Notes: generated by a model from the sequence alone, not told the origin. A stretch of DNA of 64,000 bases from Terriglobia bacterium (GCA_009841225.1 VXMF01000002.1:1-64000), one strand, 5' to 3'. Shown: positions 45,943 through 56,108, numbered from the stretch's first letter. A program made the numbers and translations.

Positions 45943-47370
45943 CTAGGCGATCAGATCATGAACAACGCGCCCATGCACATCCGTTAGTCGGAAATCGCGG
46001 CCGGCGTAGCGGAACGTGAAGCGCTCATGGTCGAAACCCAGCAAATGCAGCAGGGTGGCATGCAAGTCGTGGACGTGTACCTTGTCCTGCACCGCGCGGA
46101 ATCCGAATTCGTCAGTCGCTCCATGGACATAGCCGCGCTTCACGCCGCCCCCGGCAAGCCACACGGAAAAGCCGTAAGAATTGTGGTCACGGCCGTTCTT
46201 GCCGTGATTCGACCCAAACGCGCTGAGCTCGACGACTGGCGTGCGCCCAAACTCGCCTCCCCAGATCACGAGCGTGTCGTCCAGCATGCCGCGCTGTTTC
46301 AGATCGGTAAGCAGTGCCGCGATCGGCTGGTCGCATTCACCGGCTAGCTTGCGGTGGTTCGACTCGATCTCTGCGTGGTGATCCCAAGGCTGCCCCGCCC
46401 CGTGCCAAACCTGAACGAACCGGACGCCCTTCTCCAGTAATCGGCGGGCAATCAGCATTTGCCTCCCGTGCAGCGTGTCACCGTACATCTCGCGGGTGGC
46501 AAGAGTCTCCTTGCCAATATCGAAGACATCCGCAGCCTCCATCTGCATGCGGAAGGCGAGTTCGAAGGATTGCGTTCTTGCTTCAAGCAGGGTATCTGCC
46601 TCGCGCTCACTAGCATGCGACGCGTTGAGCTTGGCAAGCAGGTCCAACTGCTGCCGTTGGGCATCTTGCGATGCGAACGGGCTTCTGACGTTGGCAATCA
46701 GTTTGTCGGGCGTGGTGTACTTCGTGTCAATGTGCGTGCCCTGGTAGGCTCCGGGCAGGAAGGCCGCGCGCCAGTTCTTCGCCCCCCAGATCGGATAGCC
46801 ACCAGGACATAGCACGATGAACCCGGGGAGGTTCCGGTTCTCGCTTCCCAAGCCATACGTCAGCCAGGATCCGAAACTCGGGCGCGACTGCTGCGTCGTG
46901 CCCGTATTCATCATCATCAGCGACGGCCCGTGATTGGGGACTTCGGTGTGCATCGAGCGGATCACGCACAGATCGTCCGCGTGCGCCGCCACTTGCGGGA
47001 AGATCTCGCTGACCTCGATGCCGCTCTGGCCGTGCCGGTCGAACTGGAACGGCGAAGGAAACGCGGCGCCGGTCCGTCGCTCCGTCCGGAGATGGATGGG
47101 AAGTGACTGGCCGCCGTACTTCTGCAGCGCGGGCTTGGGGTCGAAAGTGTCGACCTGCGAGGGTCCGCCATTCATAAAGATATGGATGACGCGTTTCGCC
47201 TTCGGAGCCAGTGGAGGCGCCTTCGGCGCCAACGGGTTGGTCGGATCGTAGCTCGATCCCGAAAGGGTACCCTCGGATGCAAACATGGCACCCAGCGCGC
47301 ACGATCCCATGCCCATCGTGGCATCGCGCAGGATCTCACGCCTTGTCGAACCAGATCGCATCTTCATCAA
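45943..47370 (-). CDS. DUF1501 exported protein
   Basis: 475 aa. The N-terminus TRREILRDATMGMGSCALG resembles a Tat signal. Family blocks: RVIHIFMNGGPSQVDTFDPKP, PQVAAHADDLCVIRSMHTE, GVRFVQVWHGAGQPWDHHAE, VIWGGEFGRTPVV, GRDHNSYGFSVWLAGGGVKRG. DUF1501 has an alkaline-phosphatase/sulfatase-like fold; its enzymatic role is not established. These genes usually pair with a DUF1549/DUF1553 cytochrome protein. Here the partner is probably the 1054-aa gene at the start of the same arm. Confidence 0.9.
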   Translation of the reverse strand: MMKMRSGSTRREILRDATMGMGSCALGAMFASEGTLSGSSYDPTNPLAPKAPPLAPKAKRVIHIFMNGGPSQVDTFDPKPALQKYGGQSLPIHLRTERRTGAAFPSPFQFDRHGQSGIEVSEIFPQVAAHADDLCVIRSMHTEVPNHGPSLMMMNTGTTQQSRPSFGSWLTYGLGSENRNLPGFIVLCPGGYPIWGAKNWRAAFLPGAYQGTHIDTKYTTPDKLIANVRSPFASQDAQRQQLDLLAKLNASHASEREADTLLEARTQSFELAFRMQMEAADVFDIGKETLATREMYGDTLHGRQMLIARRLLEKGVRFVQVWHGAGQPWDHHAEIESNHRKLAGECDQPIAALLTDLKQRGMLDDTLVIWGGEFGRTPVVELSAFGSNHGKNGRDHNSYGFSVWLAGGGVKRGYVHGATDEFGFRAVQDKVHVHDLHATLLHLLGFDHERFTFRYAGRDFRLTDVHGRVVHDLIA

Positions 47371-47492
47371 TCAACAGACTCGTCAGGCAGGTCGGAGTAC
47401 TACGCCTCTTGCAACAATTCTAGCCGCATAAGCTACAAGCTGAGCGACAATTCGCCCGGACCCTGCAAATTCCCTAGCGGCGGTCAAGCCGG

Positions 47493-48998
47493 TCAATAGA
47501 TCTGCTGCGTTGTCCCTTTGACGTCTTCCGGTGGCACCACACCGCGAGCAAGCATCACGCGTTGGAGGGCCTCGATAGTGACGACGGAGGGCTTGAAGTT
47601 TCCGAACCTGTAGCCCGTCGCGATCGTCAGCGGCGTCCAACCAAAGCGGTTCTCGCGATTCCATGTCTCGATTTCCGCGCCCTTGGCATCGAGGAACGCG
47701 ACTACCTTGGGCAGATTCTTGTAGGCTGCTCCATGCATCGCGGTCTCACCGTTGGCATCGACCGCGTTGATGTCCGCGCCAAGCTCTAGCAAGGCCTCTA
47801 AGGCTTCTAACACCTCGGGCTCGGTTCCGGCATCCTCGCCAGGAGAGCGCGTGCCTAGCCCAGCAGCGGCCATCAACGGAGTGCTTCCATCGGCGTTCCC
47901 GACAGTAGTGTCTGCACCGAGCGTCGCCAACGTCCGTATCAGTTCCGCGTCAGCACTCTGGGCCGCGAGAAAGAACGGCGTTGCGCCACGTTTGCTTAGT
48001 CGCGTATTGCCAAGGTTGACGTGTTTTCTCATCTTCTGGTTCAAATCTGCGCCGTGCTGGGCCATCCATTCCACGAACTGAAGACTACTCATCCTCCCAG
48101 AACCCGGTGGAGGAGGGTCGTTGTCACCGTGACCGGGCTTCCGAACCCTCGCGATCGCATGGAGCGCGGTATATCCCGTCACTGAGGCGTTAGGATCTGC
48201 ACCAGCTTCTACGAGTTCGGTGGCGAGCTCGTAGTGGGCGTTTTCGACAGCAAGCAGCAATGCACTCGCGCCAAACGGCGGAGCTCCGTGGTATCCGCGC
48301 GCCTGGCTGGGCTCGTCTGCAGGCGGACGGATCATGTCGTTGGGGTCAGCACCGGCGTTGAGCAGAACCCTGGCGACTTCGATGTGTCCCTCGCGCACGG
48401 CGAACAGCAGCGGCGTGAATCCCGATGCCAGTCGCAGGTCAACGTTAGATCCCTTGTCCAGAAGCTCTCGGACAACCTCCGCATGGCCCTCCGCCGCAGC
48501 CCACATCAATGCGGACTGCCCGTTGATTTCCTCCCGGATCCCGACTTCAGCCCCATGAGCGAGCAGTGCCTTGACGGTGTTGGCGTCGCCTGTCCGCGCA
48601 GCAGTCATCAGCACGGTTTCGCCGCCGCGCAGTGTCACGTTTGGGTCCGCGCCAGACTGCAGCAGCAACGTCGCCATGGCGGCGTTGCCGTTCTGGCAGG
48701 CCAGGAACAAGGGCGTAATCCCGTAGCGGTTCGAAACTCCCGCCCGCGCCCCGGCCTCGAGCAGGAGTGTCGCCACTGCCATGTCATTGTCATGCGCGGC
48801 CCAGTGCAACGCCGTCATGCCATCGGCTTGACCGGCGTTCGGATCGGCCCCCTGCTGCAAGAGGGCGCGGACAGCATCTTGCTGACCTGCCTCAGCTGCG
48901 TTTGCAAGCGCAGGTAACGTGCTGGCTGCCGGCAACGAGACCGCGAGCAAGGCCAAGCCTCCCAAGAGGCCCCCGACCCGCTCCGCCAGTTCGCGCAC
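47493..48998 (-). CDS. Secreted ankyrin-repeat protein
   Basis: 501 aa with a signal peptide (LLGGLALLAVSLPAAS) and about 11 ankyrin repeats (GADPNAGQADGMTALHWAAH, GNAAMATLLLQSGADPN, NGQSALMWAAAEGHAEVVRE, GFTPLLFAVREGHIEVARVL). The C-terminal tail (FGWTPLTIATGYRFG... GVVPPED) is conserved in relatives that sit beside PSCyt genes. It lies between DUF1501 and DUF1552 (gap of 26 bp) and is probably a periplasmic protein-binding part of the same system. Confidence 0.88.
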   Translation of the reverse strand: MRELAERVGGLLGGLALLAVSLPAASTLPALANAAEAGQQDAVRALLQQGADPNAGQADGMTALHWAAHDNDMAVATLLLEAGARAGVSNRYGITPLFLACQNGNAAMATLLLQSGADPNVTLRGGETVLMTAARTGDANTVKALLAHGAEVGIREEINGQSALMWAAAEGHAEVVRELLDKGSNVDLRLASGFTPLLFAVREGHIEVARVLLNAGADPNDMIRPPADEPSQARGYHGAPPFGASALLLAVENAHYELATELVEAGADPNASVTGYTALHAIARVRKPGHGDNDPPPPGSGRMSSLQFVEWMAQHGADLNQKMRKHVNLGNTRLSKRGATPFFLAAQSADAELIRTLATLGADTTVGNADGSTPLMAAAGLGTRSPGEDAGTEPEVLEALEALLELGADINAVDANGETAMHGAAYKNLPKVVAFLDAKGAEIETWNRENRFGWTPLTIATGYRFGNFKPSVVTIEALQRVMLARGVVPPEDVKGTTQQIY

Positions 48999-49024
48999 GT
49001 CTGGTGCCCCCGTCGCCCGTTGAC

Positions 49025-50371
49025 TCAGATACTGAGCGGTTGCAACAGCTCGTCGATCGTTCCTTGGCTGTCGCCGAAACTGTCGAGATGAATTCCAAGC
49101 TTTTCGAGCAGCGTCAGGTGGAGGTTAGCCAGCGGCGTCGGCTCGTCGTATTTGATGTGACGCCCCCCTTGCATGCTGCCCGCCGCCCCTCCGGCGACCA
49201 GGATCGGGAGGTTGGTGTGGTCGTGGACGTTTGGATTCCCCATGCCGCTGCCGTACAGGTAGAGCGTGTGGTCCAGCAGCGAGCCGCTGCCGTCGGGCGT
49301 GGACTTGAGCTTTTCGAGAAAGCCGGCGAACAGCGAGACGTGAAAGGCGTTGATCTTGGCCACCTTGGCGATCTTGTCGGGGTTGTTGCCGTGGTGGGTC
49401 AGCGGGTGGTGCGGCTCAGGCACACCCGCTTCGGGGTAGGTGCGCGTGCTCGTCTCGCGGGCAAGCTGGAACGTGATCACCCGCGTGATGTCAGCCTGCA
49501 TCGCGAGCACCTGCAGGTCGAACATCAGCTTGGCGTGGTCGGAGTACGCGGCCGGCACGCCCGCAGGGCGATCTAGATCAGGCAGTTCGCTGTTCTCGGT
49601 CTCGGCTTCGGCCTTCTGGATCCTGCGCTCGACCTCGCGAATGGAGTCTAGGTATTGGTCGACCCGGGCTCGGTCCTCCGAGCCAAGTTCGGCTTGCAGG
49701 CGCGCTGTGTCGTCCATGACCCAGTCGAGCAGGCTGGCCTTGCGACGCAACGCCTCGCGTCGCTCCTTGGAGGTCCCGCCTTCTCCGAAAAGCCGCTCGA
49801 ACACCAGTCGAGGATGGGCTTCGGCTGGCAACGGGGTGGTCGGCGAGGACCACGAGAGGTTGTTCTGGTAGACGCATGCGAACCCGTTGTCGCATTGCCC
49901 GACCATCGACATCAGGTCCATGGCCATCTCCAGAGATGGCAAGCGGGTTTGTTGGCCGATTTGCTTGGCCGCAATTTGGTCGACCGTCGTGCCGAGGTGA
50001 TAGTCCGTGCTCTCGGTCCACTTCGCCTTCGCCGCACTGAGGAACCCGGCATTGGATGTCGCGTGGGTGCCGGGATAGGAGTTCTTCAACTCCATGTTCG
50101 TAAGGACGGTGAGATGATCGGACACCGGAGTCAGCGAGGAGAGCGTGGACGAGAGCTCGCCCAGCTTGCCGCTCTCTCCAGGAGGCGTCCAGCGGCTGAT
50201 GTCACTACCCATCGGGACATAGACGAAACCCAGCCGCCGTACCGGCTTGGCAGGCGTCTTGGCCAGCGCCGTCAAGGACGGGACCATTGCGTCCAAGAGG
50301 GGCAGCGATAGCGTCACGCCGGTGCTCCGGAGGAAAGTGCGGCGCGGAAGCGCCTTCTTGGTAACGATCAT
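49025..50371 (-). CDS. DUF1552 Tat-exported protein
   Basis: 448 aa. ALPRRTFLRSTGVTLSLPLLDAM is a textbook Tat signal. DUF1552 blocks: RLGFVYVPMGSDISRWTPPG, MELKNSYPGTHATSNAGFLSAA, LYLYGSGMGNPNVHDHTNLPIL, HIKYDEPTPLANLHLTLLEKLG. Related in fold to DUF1501. Its ATG overlaps the end of the DUF1592 cytochrome protein by 4 bases, the strict partner arrangement for this family. Reaction unknown. Confidence 0.92.
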   Translation of the reverse strand: MIVTKKALPRRTFLRSTGVTLSLPLLDAMVPSLTALAKTPAKPVRRLGFVYVPMGSDISRWTPPGESGKLGELSSTLSSLTPVSDHLTVLTNMELKNSYPGTHATSNAGFLSAAKAKWTESTDYHLGTTVDQIAAKQIGQQTRLPSLEMAMDLMSMVGQCDNGFACVYQNNLSWSSPTTPLPAEAHPRLVFERLFGEGGTSKERREALRRKASLLDWVMDDTARLQAELGSEDRARVDQYLDSIREVERRIQKAEAETENSELPDLDRPAGVPAAYSDHAKLMFDLQVLAMQADITRVITFQLARETSTRTYPEAGVPEPHHPLTHHGNNPDKIAKVAKINAFHVSLFAGFLEKLKSTPDGSGSLLDHTLYLYGSGMGNPNVHDHTNLPILVAGGAAGSMQGGRHIKYDEPTPLANLHLTLLEKLGIHLDSFGDSQGTIDELLQPLSI

Positions 50372-52737
50372 CGCGACCTCCTCATTTGGAACGGCGTGCT
50401 CGAAGCTATCCCTAGGATAAGCGAAGAAAAGCGGAAACTGTCCTCGTGCGCAGCACGTACTACTTGCCGGATCGCCGGTGCGTCATGGTGCTCGACCCCC
50501 CTTCCCAGCGCGAAGGTCAGCAGTTTTTCAGCCAGTGCGCTGGAGAAGAACTCGGGGCGGTCCAGCAGCGCTTGCTCCAGATCGGCTACGCCGGCGACGT
50601 GCGTGCCATCGGCAAGCTCTCCTGAAGGGTCAATCGGTTCCCCGCCATCGACCGTGCGCCAGCGACCGACTGCATCGTAATTCTCTAGCGCGAAGCCCAG
50701 GGGGTCCATCGGGTTGTGGCAGCTTGCACACGCTGGGTTGGCACGGTGCTCTGCCAGTCGCTCCCGCACCGAAAGCTTGCCGGAGATCGTGGTGTCCTTC
50801 AGCTCCGGCACGTCCGCTGGCGGTGGTGGAGGCGGCGTGCCAAGGATGTTCTCCAAGATCCACTTGCCGCGAATCACGGGCGACGTGCGCGTCGCATACG
50901 AAGTCACAGTCAGGATGCTGCCGTGGCGCAGCAGCCCGCCCCTGACGCTCTCGGGAGCGAGGTCGACCCGTCGGAAGTGGCTGCCGTATACGTGCGGGAT
51001 GCCGTAGTGCTTGGCCAAGCGTTCGTTGACGAACGTGTGCTTGGAGCGCAACAGGTCGAGCACGCTCCGATCCTGTCGCATGACATCTTCCAACAGCAGT
51101 TCGGTCTCGCGTCGGAATGCCTGCCGGAGATTGTCGTCAAAGTCCGGGAAGATGCGCATGTCGGGCCGGACCGAGGCAAGATTGCGAAGGTGCAGCCACT
51201 GAGCGGAGAAGTTGTCGATCAGGGAGTCAGACCGCTGGTCCGCCAGCATGCGGCGCACGTGGCCTTCTAGCACGGCCGGGTCGCGCAAACGGCCCTGGAC
51301 GGCGCTGTCGCGCAAGGCGGCGTCAGGCAAGCTGCTCCAAAGGAAGAAGGAGAGCCTGGAAGCCAGTTCGAGGTCAGAAATGTGATAGGCGGTTCCGGAT
51401 TCAATGCCCGCTGGGTCACGCTCTATGCGGAACAGGAAGTTGGGGCTCACTAGTACAGCTGCAAGGGCACGTTCGATGGCTGCATCGAAGCCTTCCGCGT
51501 CGTCCGCTTCGGCGCGGGCCTGCCGGTAAAACCCCAATGGGCCGCTGACCTCGGCGGCCGAGACAGGGCGGCGATACGCCTGGGTGGCGAGGTTGCGGAC
51601 GATCTCTTCGGCGCATGCGTCTTCTTCGCCCGGCGATGCCGGACGGCAGACGAAGATGCGCTCGCGACTGGGAGTGTTACCCGGACCACTGGAGGCGTAT
51701 GGCCCGGTGATCGTGATAGAGAAGATCGCGGGCTGTACGCGCCGGTGTCTGTAGAAGTTGAAACGCGCTTGGTAGGGCTTGCGCTGCGTCTCGAGGAGGA
51801 ACGACGAGTCCTTCAGGAACGTCGCACCGATGTCGCGCGGCCCGGCCTTGAGATTCAGGCGCGCTCGGAGGTGCCTATCTGCGTTGCGCTGGTCGTCGCC
51901 TCTAGGTGGCGGCTTGACCTCCAATAGTGCCAGCCGCTCGCGGTCCACCAGCAATTCCAACTGGTGTCGTCTGGTCAAGCCCTCGATGTCTTCGTTCCGG
52001 TCGCGCGCCAAGCGCACGGAGATCTCGTACTCTCCGTCCACGGGGAATGTGTGCGGCACCACGGCACCGCCTCGCGTGCCAATCGGCAGACCCGGTATGT
52101 GCTGTTCTTGAGTGAGGTCGGGTGGCAGCCGGATCGTGACAGCGTCGGGCAACCGTCCCACGCGGCCCACCGCCAAGCGAGAGATTTTCTCCGCCGCGGA
52201 CACATAGCGCTCCAACAACAGTGGCGGCAAGTCGCTGACGGTGATGTTGTCGAACCCGTGGCTGGCTTCGTCACTCGGCAAGAGATCGTCAACGTTCACT
52301 TGCAAGGCGAGCAAGTCGCGGATCGCATTGCGATATTCGGTGCGATTCAAGCGCCGGAACGTCGGCGTCCGGCCGGGATTGGGGTCGGAGGACGCGAGAC
52401 CATCCAATTCCGAGGTCAGCGACTGAAGCGCTGCCCGGTATTCGGCGTCCTCTGGCTTGGGCATGCCGACCGGCGGCATTTGGCGGCCGCGCAGCTTGCG
52501 CACGACGCCTTCCCATGCGTCGGTATCGTGCGAGACAGCGGCCGCAGCCAAGCTCTCAAGGTCAAGACCCGCTGTCTTGGTGGCGGAACTGTGGCAGCCT
52601 AGGCAGTATTGCGCGACTGTTTTCCGAAAGGGGGCCGCCTCGCTATCCGATCGGGATTGTGCCGCACCCGGGACCCCTACGAGCACGCCGCAAACGGCGA
52701 GCACCGATGTAGTGATGTGATCCTGCCATCGATGCAT
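50368..52737 (-). CDS. DUF1587-1595-1592-1588-1585 exported cytochrome protein
   Basis: 789 aa with a signal (about 8-26). A c-type haem site CLGCH lies at 45-49. DUF1587 follows (FRRLNRTEYRNAIRDLLAL), then DUF1595 (CAEEIVRNLATQAYRRPVS), DUF1592 (RALAAVLVSPNFLFRIERD), DUF1588 with a second CASCH (NPACASCHNPMDPLGFALE) and DUF1585 (LAEKLLTFALGRGVEHHDA). Complete for the family. Coupled to DUF1552. Probably a periplasmic haem enzyme; substrate unknown. Confidence 0.92.
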   Translation of the reverse strand: MHRWQDHITTSVLAVCGVLVGVPGAAQSRSDSEAAPFRKTVAQYCLGCHSSATKTAGLDLESLAAAAVSHDTDAWEGVVRKLRGRQMPPVGMPKPEDAEYRAALQSLTSELDGLASSDPNPGRTPTFRRLNRTEYRNAIRDLLALQVNVDDLLPSDEASHGFDNITVSDLPPLLLERYVSAAEKISRLAVGRVGRLPDAVTIRLPPDLTQEQHIPGLPIGTRGGAVVPHTFPVDGEYEISVRLARDRNEDIEGLTRRHQLELLVDRERLALLEVKPPPRGDDQRNADRHLRARLNLKAGPRDIGATFLKDSSFLLETQRKPYQARFNFYRHRRVQPAIFSITITGPYASSGPGNTPSRERIFVCRPASPGEEDACAEEIVRNLATQAYRRPVSAAEVSGPLGFYRQARAEADDAEGFDAAIERALAAVLVSPNFLFRIERDPAGIESGTAYHISDLELASRLSFFLWSSLPDAALRDSAVQGRLRDPAVLEGHVRRMLADQRSDSLIDNFSAQWLHLRNLASVRPDMRIFPDFDDNLRQAFRRETELLLEDVMRQDRSVLDLLRSKHTFVNERLAKHYGIPHVYGSHFRRVDLAPESVRGGLLRHGSILTVTSYATRTSPVIRGKWILENILGTPPPPPPADVPELKDTTISGKLSVRERLAEHRANPACASCHNPMDPLGFALENYDAVGRWRTVDGGEPIDPSGELADGTHVAGVADLEQALLDRPEFFSSALAEKLLTFALGRGVEHHDAPAIRQVVRAAHEDSFRFSSLILGIASSTPFQMRRSR

Positions 52738-52792
52738 GGGACATCGCCCACGCTGATCGTAGCAAGGCGCGGGCAGCGACGCTGTGCCTAAT

Positions 52793-55700
52793 TCAATCCC
52801 TGAAGGCGAACTCGTTGGTCATCAGCAGCACTTGCGCATAGCGCTCGGTTACTGTGAGCGGCAGCTCGTGGTGCCGCGGAAAGCCCTCTTCAGCACTCCA
52901 AGACTGCGGCTCCATTCCAGACTCGCGCTGCTCCGCTGCGAGCACCTCCTCGATTCGCGGCGACCAAGTGAAGGAATCGGACTCGTAGTCTCCCAGGGAA
53001 TCGACCACGAAATCGAGCTGCTCGCCTTCGACGACATCCAAAGCCTTGATGACTGTCTCGACTTCGAATCCGCGCACGACCCAACTCGCGAGCACGCCCC
53101 GTGCGGACGAAACCAGCCAGCCCCGGATCCCGTTCGACCAGTTGAACCGCCGCCCTTGGGAGCCCAGCACGTGGGAAAGCGTTCCTTCGATGGTGACGTT
53201 GAACGTCCGTGGCGCTGTCCAGCGCCTTACTACAGCGCTATCTAATCCATCGCCCGGATGCCCGCCTGTCGGCGTCAGGCTCGCCCGGCCCGCCTCTGGT
53301 GCCGGATACATCGGCGCTGACTGCACGCGCTCGCCGACCAGGTGCTCCATGCGCTTGAACCCCTGGATCGCACCTGCCTCCATGTCAAGCCGCGCCGTTC
53401 CATGCGTCCATGCTGACGTGCCGCGCTCTTGACGGCGAATTTCGGCCTGCGCTTCGTCGGAATTGACTAGGAACGCCAAGCCGTCGTGGCGTTCCTGGTC
53501 GGTCGGCGAGCGGCCAAGAATCTTGCGGTGCAGCGCATCCACACACTTCGCGGGTTCGCCGCAGGCAGCTGCCGTGGCGCGAGCCTGATCAGCTAAGAAT
53601 GAGCTGTTCATCAGGAACAGCGCCTGCTGCGGAACGGTGGTCAGTTGACGCCTGGGCGTGTGCTCCTCTGGATTGGAGAAGTCGAAGGCTCGCATGAGCG
53701 CGGATGGCTCTTCGCGCGACACGTACGCGTAGATCGTGCGGCGCGGAGAGGCTGGCTGGGCACTGAGCTCGAACGGAGGCCCGCCCACCGTGGTGTCCAA
53801 CCTGCCCGCCACCGAAAGCATCGTGTCGCGCAATGCTTCGAAGCTGAGCCGCGTGCGGTTCTGTCGCCACAGCAAGCGGTTGGACGGATCCTCGGCAACG
53901 CCTTCAGCTTTGCTGTCACTGCTCTGGCGATAGGCCTTCGACAGGACGATACGGCGGATCAAATTCTTGGTGGACCAGCCGCCCTCAGCGAATTCCGTTG
54001 CGAGGTAGTCAAGAAGCTTGGGGTGGGAGGGTGGATCCCCTCGCCTGCCGAAGTCGCTGGGCGTGCGCACCAACCCTTCCCCGAACAAGTTCCCCCAGAC
54101 ACGGTTGACGAACACTCTCGCGGCGAGCGGGTTCTCGGCGCTGCCTATCAGGCGCGCTAGTTCGAGCCGCCCGCTGCCGGAGCGGAATTCTGGCGGCCCT
54201 GACAGCGCGGAGAGGAACTTCGGCTTGACCTCGTCGCCCTTGTCGTGTTGGTTGCCGCGAACGAAGATATACGTTGGCAGGGGAACGCTCGCATCGTTGG
54301 TCACCATGGCATGGCGAGGCCCGCCTCGATGGCTCCAGTCCCGCATCACGGCATCGTATTGCCACTTCAGGGCTTTCATGACGTTGGAATCGCCTTCGTT
54401 CTGGACCCACCAGAAATCCTCGACGGGGATGTCGGTCGGGGATCCGTTGCCTCGCAGGGCCAGCCGGAGGGCCTCGCGTTCCGCGTCGGGCCAGCGATAG
54501 TCGCTGTCGGCGTCTACGATCCGTCGAGCTAGCTCGGCCGCCCCGCCCGGTGCATCCAGCGCGGCGAACGCTCGGACTGAGGGCCCCACCAACCCGTTGA
54601 GATACTCGTGCCAGCGCTTGAGCACGTAAAGATTAAGGTCCTTCTCCTTCGAGAGCGCCTCGAGTTCGCGGTTTCCTTGCGCGCGAGTGGCCCAGGCCGC
54701 TTCGAGGTAGCGAGCCAGTTCCTGCGGCTGGCGAAATTCGCGCACGTGGTCTTGCAGCCGTTCCTCGCGATAGGTGTCAAGCCACTCTCGGCGCTCGGCA
54801 AGTTTCTTCCGGAAGAACTCCGTCTGTTGGTCCGAGCCGAACGCATCGAGTGGCACAGGCTCAAGAACATTTGGAGAGTTCAGGAACACGCTGTAGAGCG
54901 AGTAGTAGTCCTTCTGCGAGATCTGGTCGAACTTGTGGTCGTGGCAACGCGCACAGGCTACCGACAGGCCTAAGAACCCCCGGCTAACGACATCGATTCG
55001 GTCGTCGAGGTTCTCCGGCACGTCTGTCGGGCGAGGCAGGTTGATGCCCAAGGTCAGCATCCCCATTGCGGCCAAGTGCCGCTTGTCGGAAGCTTCCAGG
55101 TCCGCTGCGAGCTGGTACCGGACGAACTCGTCATAGGGCAGGTCGCTGTTGAAGGCGTCCACGACCCAGTCGCGATAGGTCCAAGCAATCGCGAATGGAC
55201 GGGCTTGGAATCCTTCGTCCGAATAGCGGGCCACATCAAGCCAGTGACGCGCCCAGCGCTCTCCGAAACGCTCGGAGGCCAGTAGTGATTCCACCAAGGC
55301 TTCGTACGCTTCGGGAGTCGGCGAACTCGCAAACGCATCGGTCTCCGCGGCCGTGGGCGGCAGTCCCGTCAAGTCGAAGAAGATTCGCCGGATCAAAGTC
55401 CTGGGATCAGCTTCCGCAGACGCGTGCAATCCTGCCTCGACTAGGCGCGCTTCAACGAAGCGGTCGATGGGCGTTTCGGCCCAGCCTGTCTTGGAAACGG
55501 GCGGCTCGCTCGTGCTAGGCGAGACAAACGCCCAGTGCGTTGATGTTGCGTCGATTGCGCTCCCAGCTGCGGCGGCATCGGGAAACGGCGCGCCCATCGA
55601 GATCCAATTCGCAATATGCTCGATTTGGGTCTCCTCCAGCTTGCCTGTCGGCGGCATGCGCACGCCTTCGTCGCTGCGCAGCACTTGCAGCAGGCGGCTC

Positions 55701-55957
55701 CCATCGGGATTGCCGGGTTCAATGGCGGGCCCGCTCTTCCCTCCCTTGAGCAGCGACGCGCGCGAATCGACTCTCAACTCCGCTTGCAGAACTGGACTTG
55801 CGGCGCTGTGGCAGGCGTAGCACTGCTCGGCCAGCAGCGGGCGCACGTAGCGCTCGAAGTAGTCGGTGCTTTCGGTTTCAGCGCCGCTGGCTGAGACTGC
55901 ACATACCAGCAACGTCGGCATCGGCCGCACCAGCCAAGTCCTCAAGAATTTGTCCAT
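52793..55957 (-). CDS. PSCyt1-DUF1549-DUF1553 cytochrome protein with inserted domain
   Basis: 1054 aa from the ATG at 55957 (a GTG 30 bp upstream is possible). Signal peptide; c-type haem CYACH (46-50); PSCyt1 helices; DUF1549 with a second CxxCH (ACARCHDHKFDQISQKDYY); DUF1553 with ARVFVNRVWGNLFGEGLVRTPSDFG. Unlike its 924-aa paralogue, it carries about 185 extra residues (about 845-1030), a beta-rich module with FNWSNGIRGWLVSS, inserted just before the terminal LLMTNEF helix. Probably a ligand-binding domain. First gene of the minus arm. Confidence 0.9.
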   Translation of the reverse strand: MDKFLRTWLVRPMPTLLVCAVSASGAETESTDYFERYVRPLLAEQCYACHSAASPVLQAELRVDSRASLLKGGKSGPAIEPGNPDGSRLLQVLRSDEGVRMPPTGKLEETQIEHIANWISMGAPFPDAAAAGSAIDATSTHWAFVSPSTSEPPVSKTGWAETPIDRFVEARLVEAGLHASAEADPRTLIRRIFFDLTGLPPTAAETDAFASSPTPEAYEALVESLLASERFGERWARHWLDVARYSDEGFQARPFAIAWTYRDWVVDAFNSDLPYDEFVRYQLAADLEASDKRHLAAMGMLTLGINLPRPTDVPENLDDRIDVVSRGFLGLSVACARCHDHKFDQISQKDYYSLYSVFLNSPNVLEPVPLDAFGSDQQTEFFRKKLAERREWLDTYREERLQDHVREFRQPQELARYLEAAWATRAQGNRELEALSKEKDLNLYVLKRWHEYLNGLVGPSVRAFAALDAPGGAAELARRIVDADSDYRWPDAEREALRLALRGNGSPTDIPVEDFWWVQNEGDSNVMKALKWQYDAVMRDWSHRGGPRHAMVTNDASVPLPTYIFVRGNQHDKGDEVKPKFLSALSGPPEFRSGSGRLELARLIGSAENPLAARVFVNRVWGNLFGEGLVRTPSDFGRRGDPPSHPKLLDYLATEFAEGGWSTKNLIRRIVLSKAYRQSSDSKAEGVAEDPSNRLLWRQNRTRLSFEALRDTMLSVAGRLDTTVGGPPFELSAQPASPRRTIYAYVSREEPSALMRAFDFSNPEEHTPRRQLTTVPQQALFLMNSSFLADQARATAAACGEPAKCVDALHRKILGRSPTDQERHDGLAFLVNSDEAQAEIRRQERGTSAWTHGTARLDMEAGAIQGFKRMEHLVGERVQSAPMYPAPEAGRASLTPTGGHPGDGLDSAVVRRWTAPRTFNVTIEGTLSHVLGSQGRRFNWSNGIRGWLVSSARGVLASWVVRGFEVETVIKALDVVEGEQLDFVVDSLGDYESDSFTWSPRIEEVLAAEQRESGMEPQSWSAEEGFPRHHELPLTVTERYAQVLLMTNEFAFRD

Positions 55958-55967
55958 TCCAACCGCA

Positions 55968-55973
55968 AGTCTA
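55968..55973 (-). promoter_or_regulatory. -10-like box, left arm of the divergent PSCyt region
   Basis: TAGACT on the minus strand, 10 nt before the 55957 ATG. The plus arm has TAGGAT at about 56077-56082. Both arms would share the 151-bp region 55958-56108. Confidence 0.4.
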
Positions 55974-56108
55974 CCAGCCCTATTCACATTTCCGGTCGCT
56001 GCGAGTCGTCTTCCTGCGGACCTATTGCAACATATTCTGGCGGCGCGTTCAGACCCGACAGGACGGCATCGCTGCTAGGATTGAAGCGCGATCTAACCGG
56101 TGCGCGAC

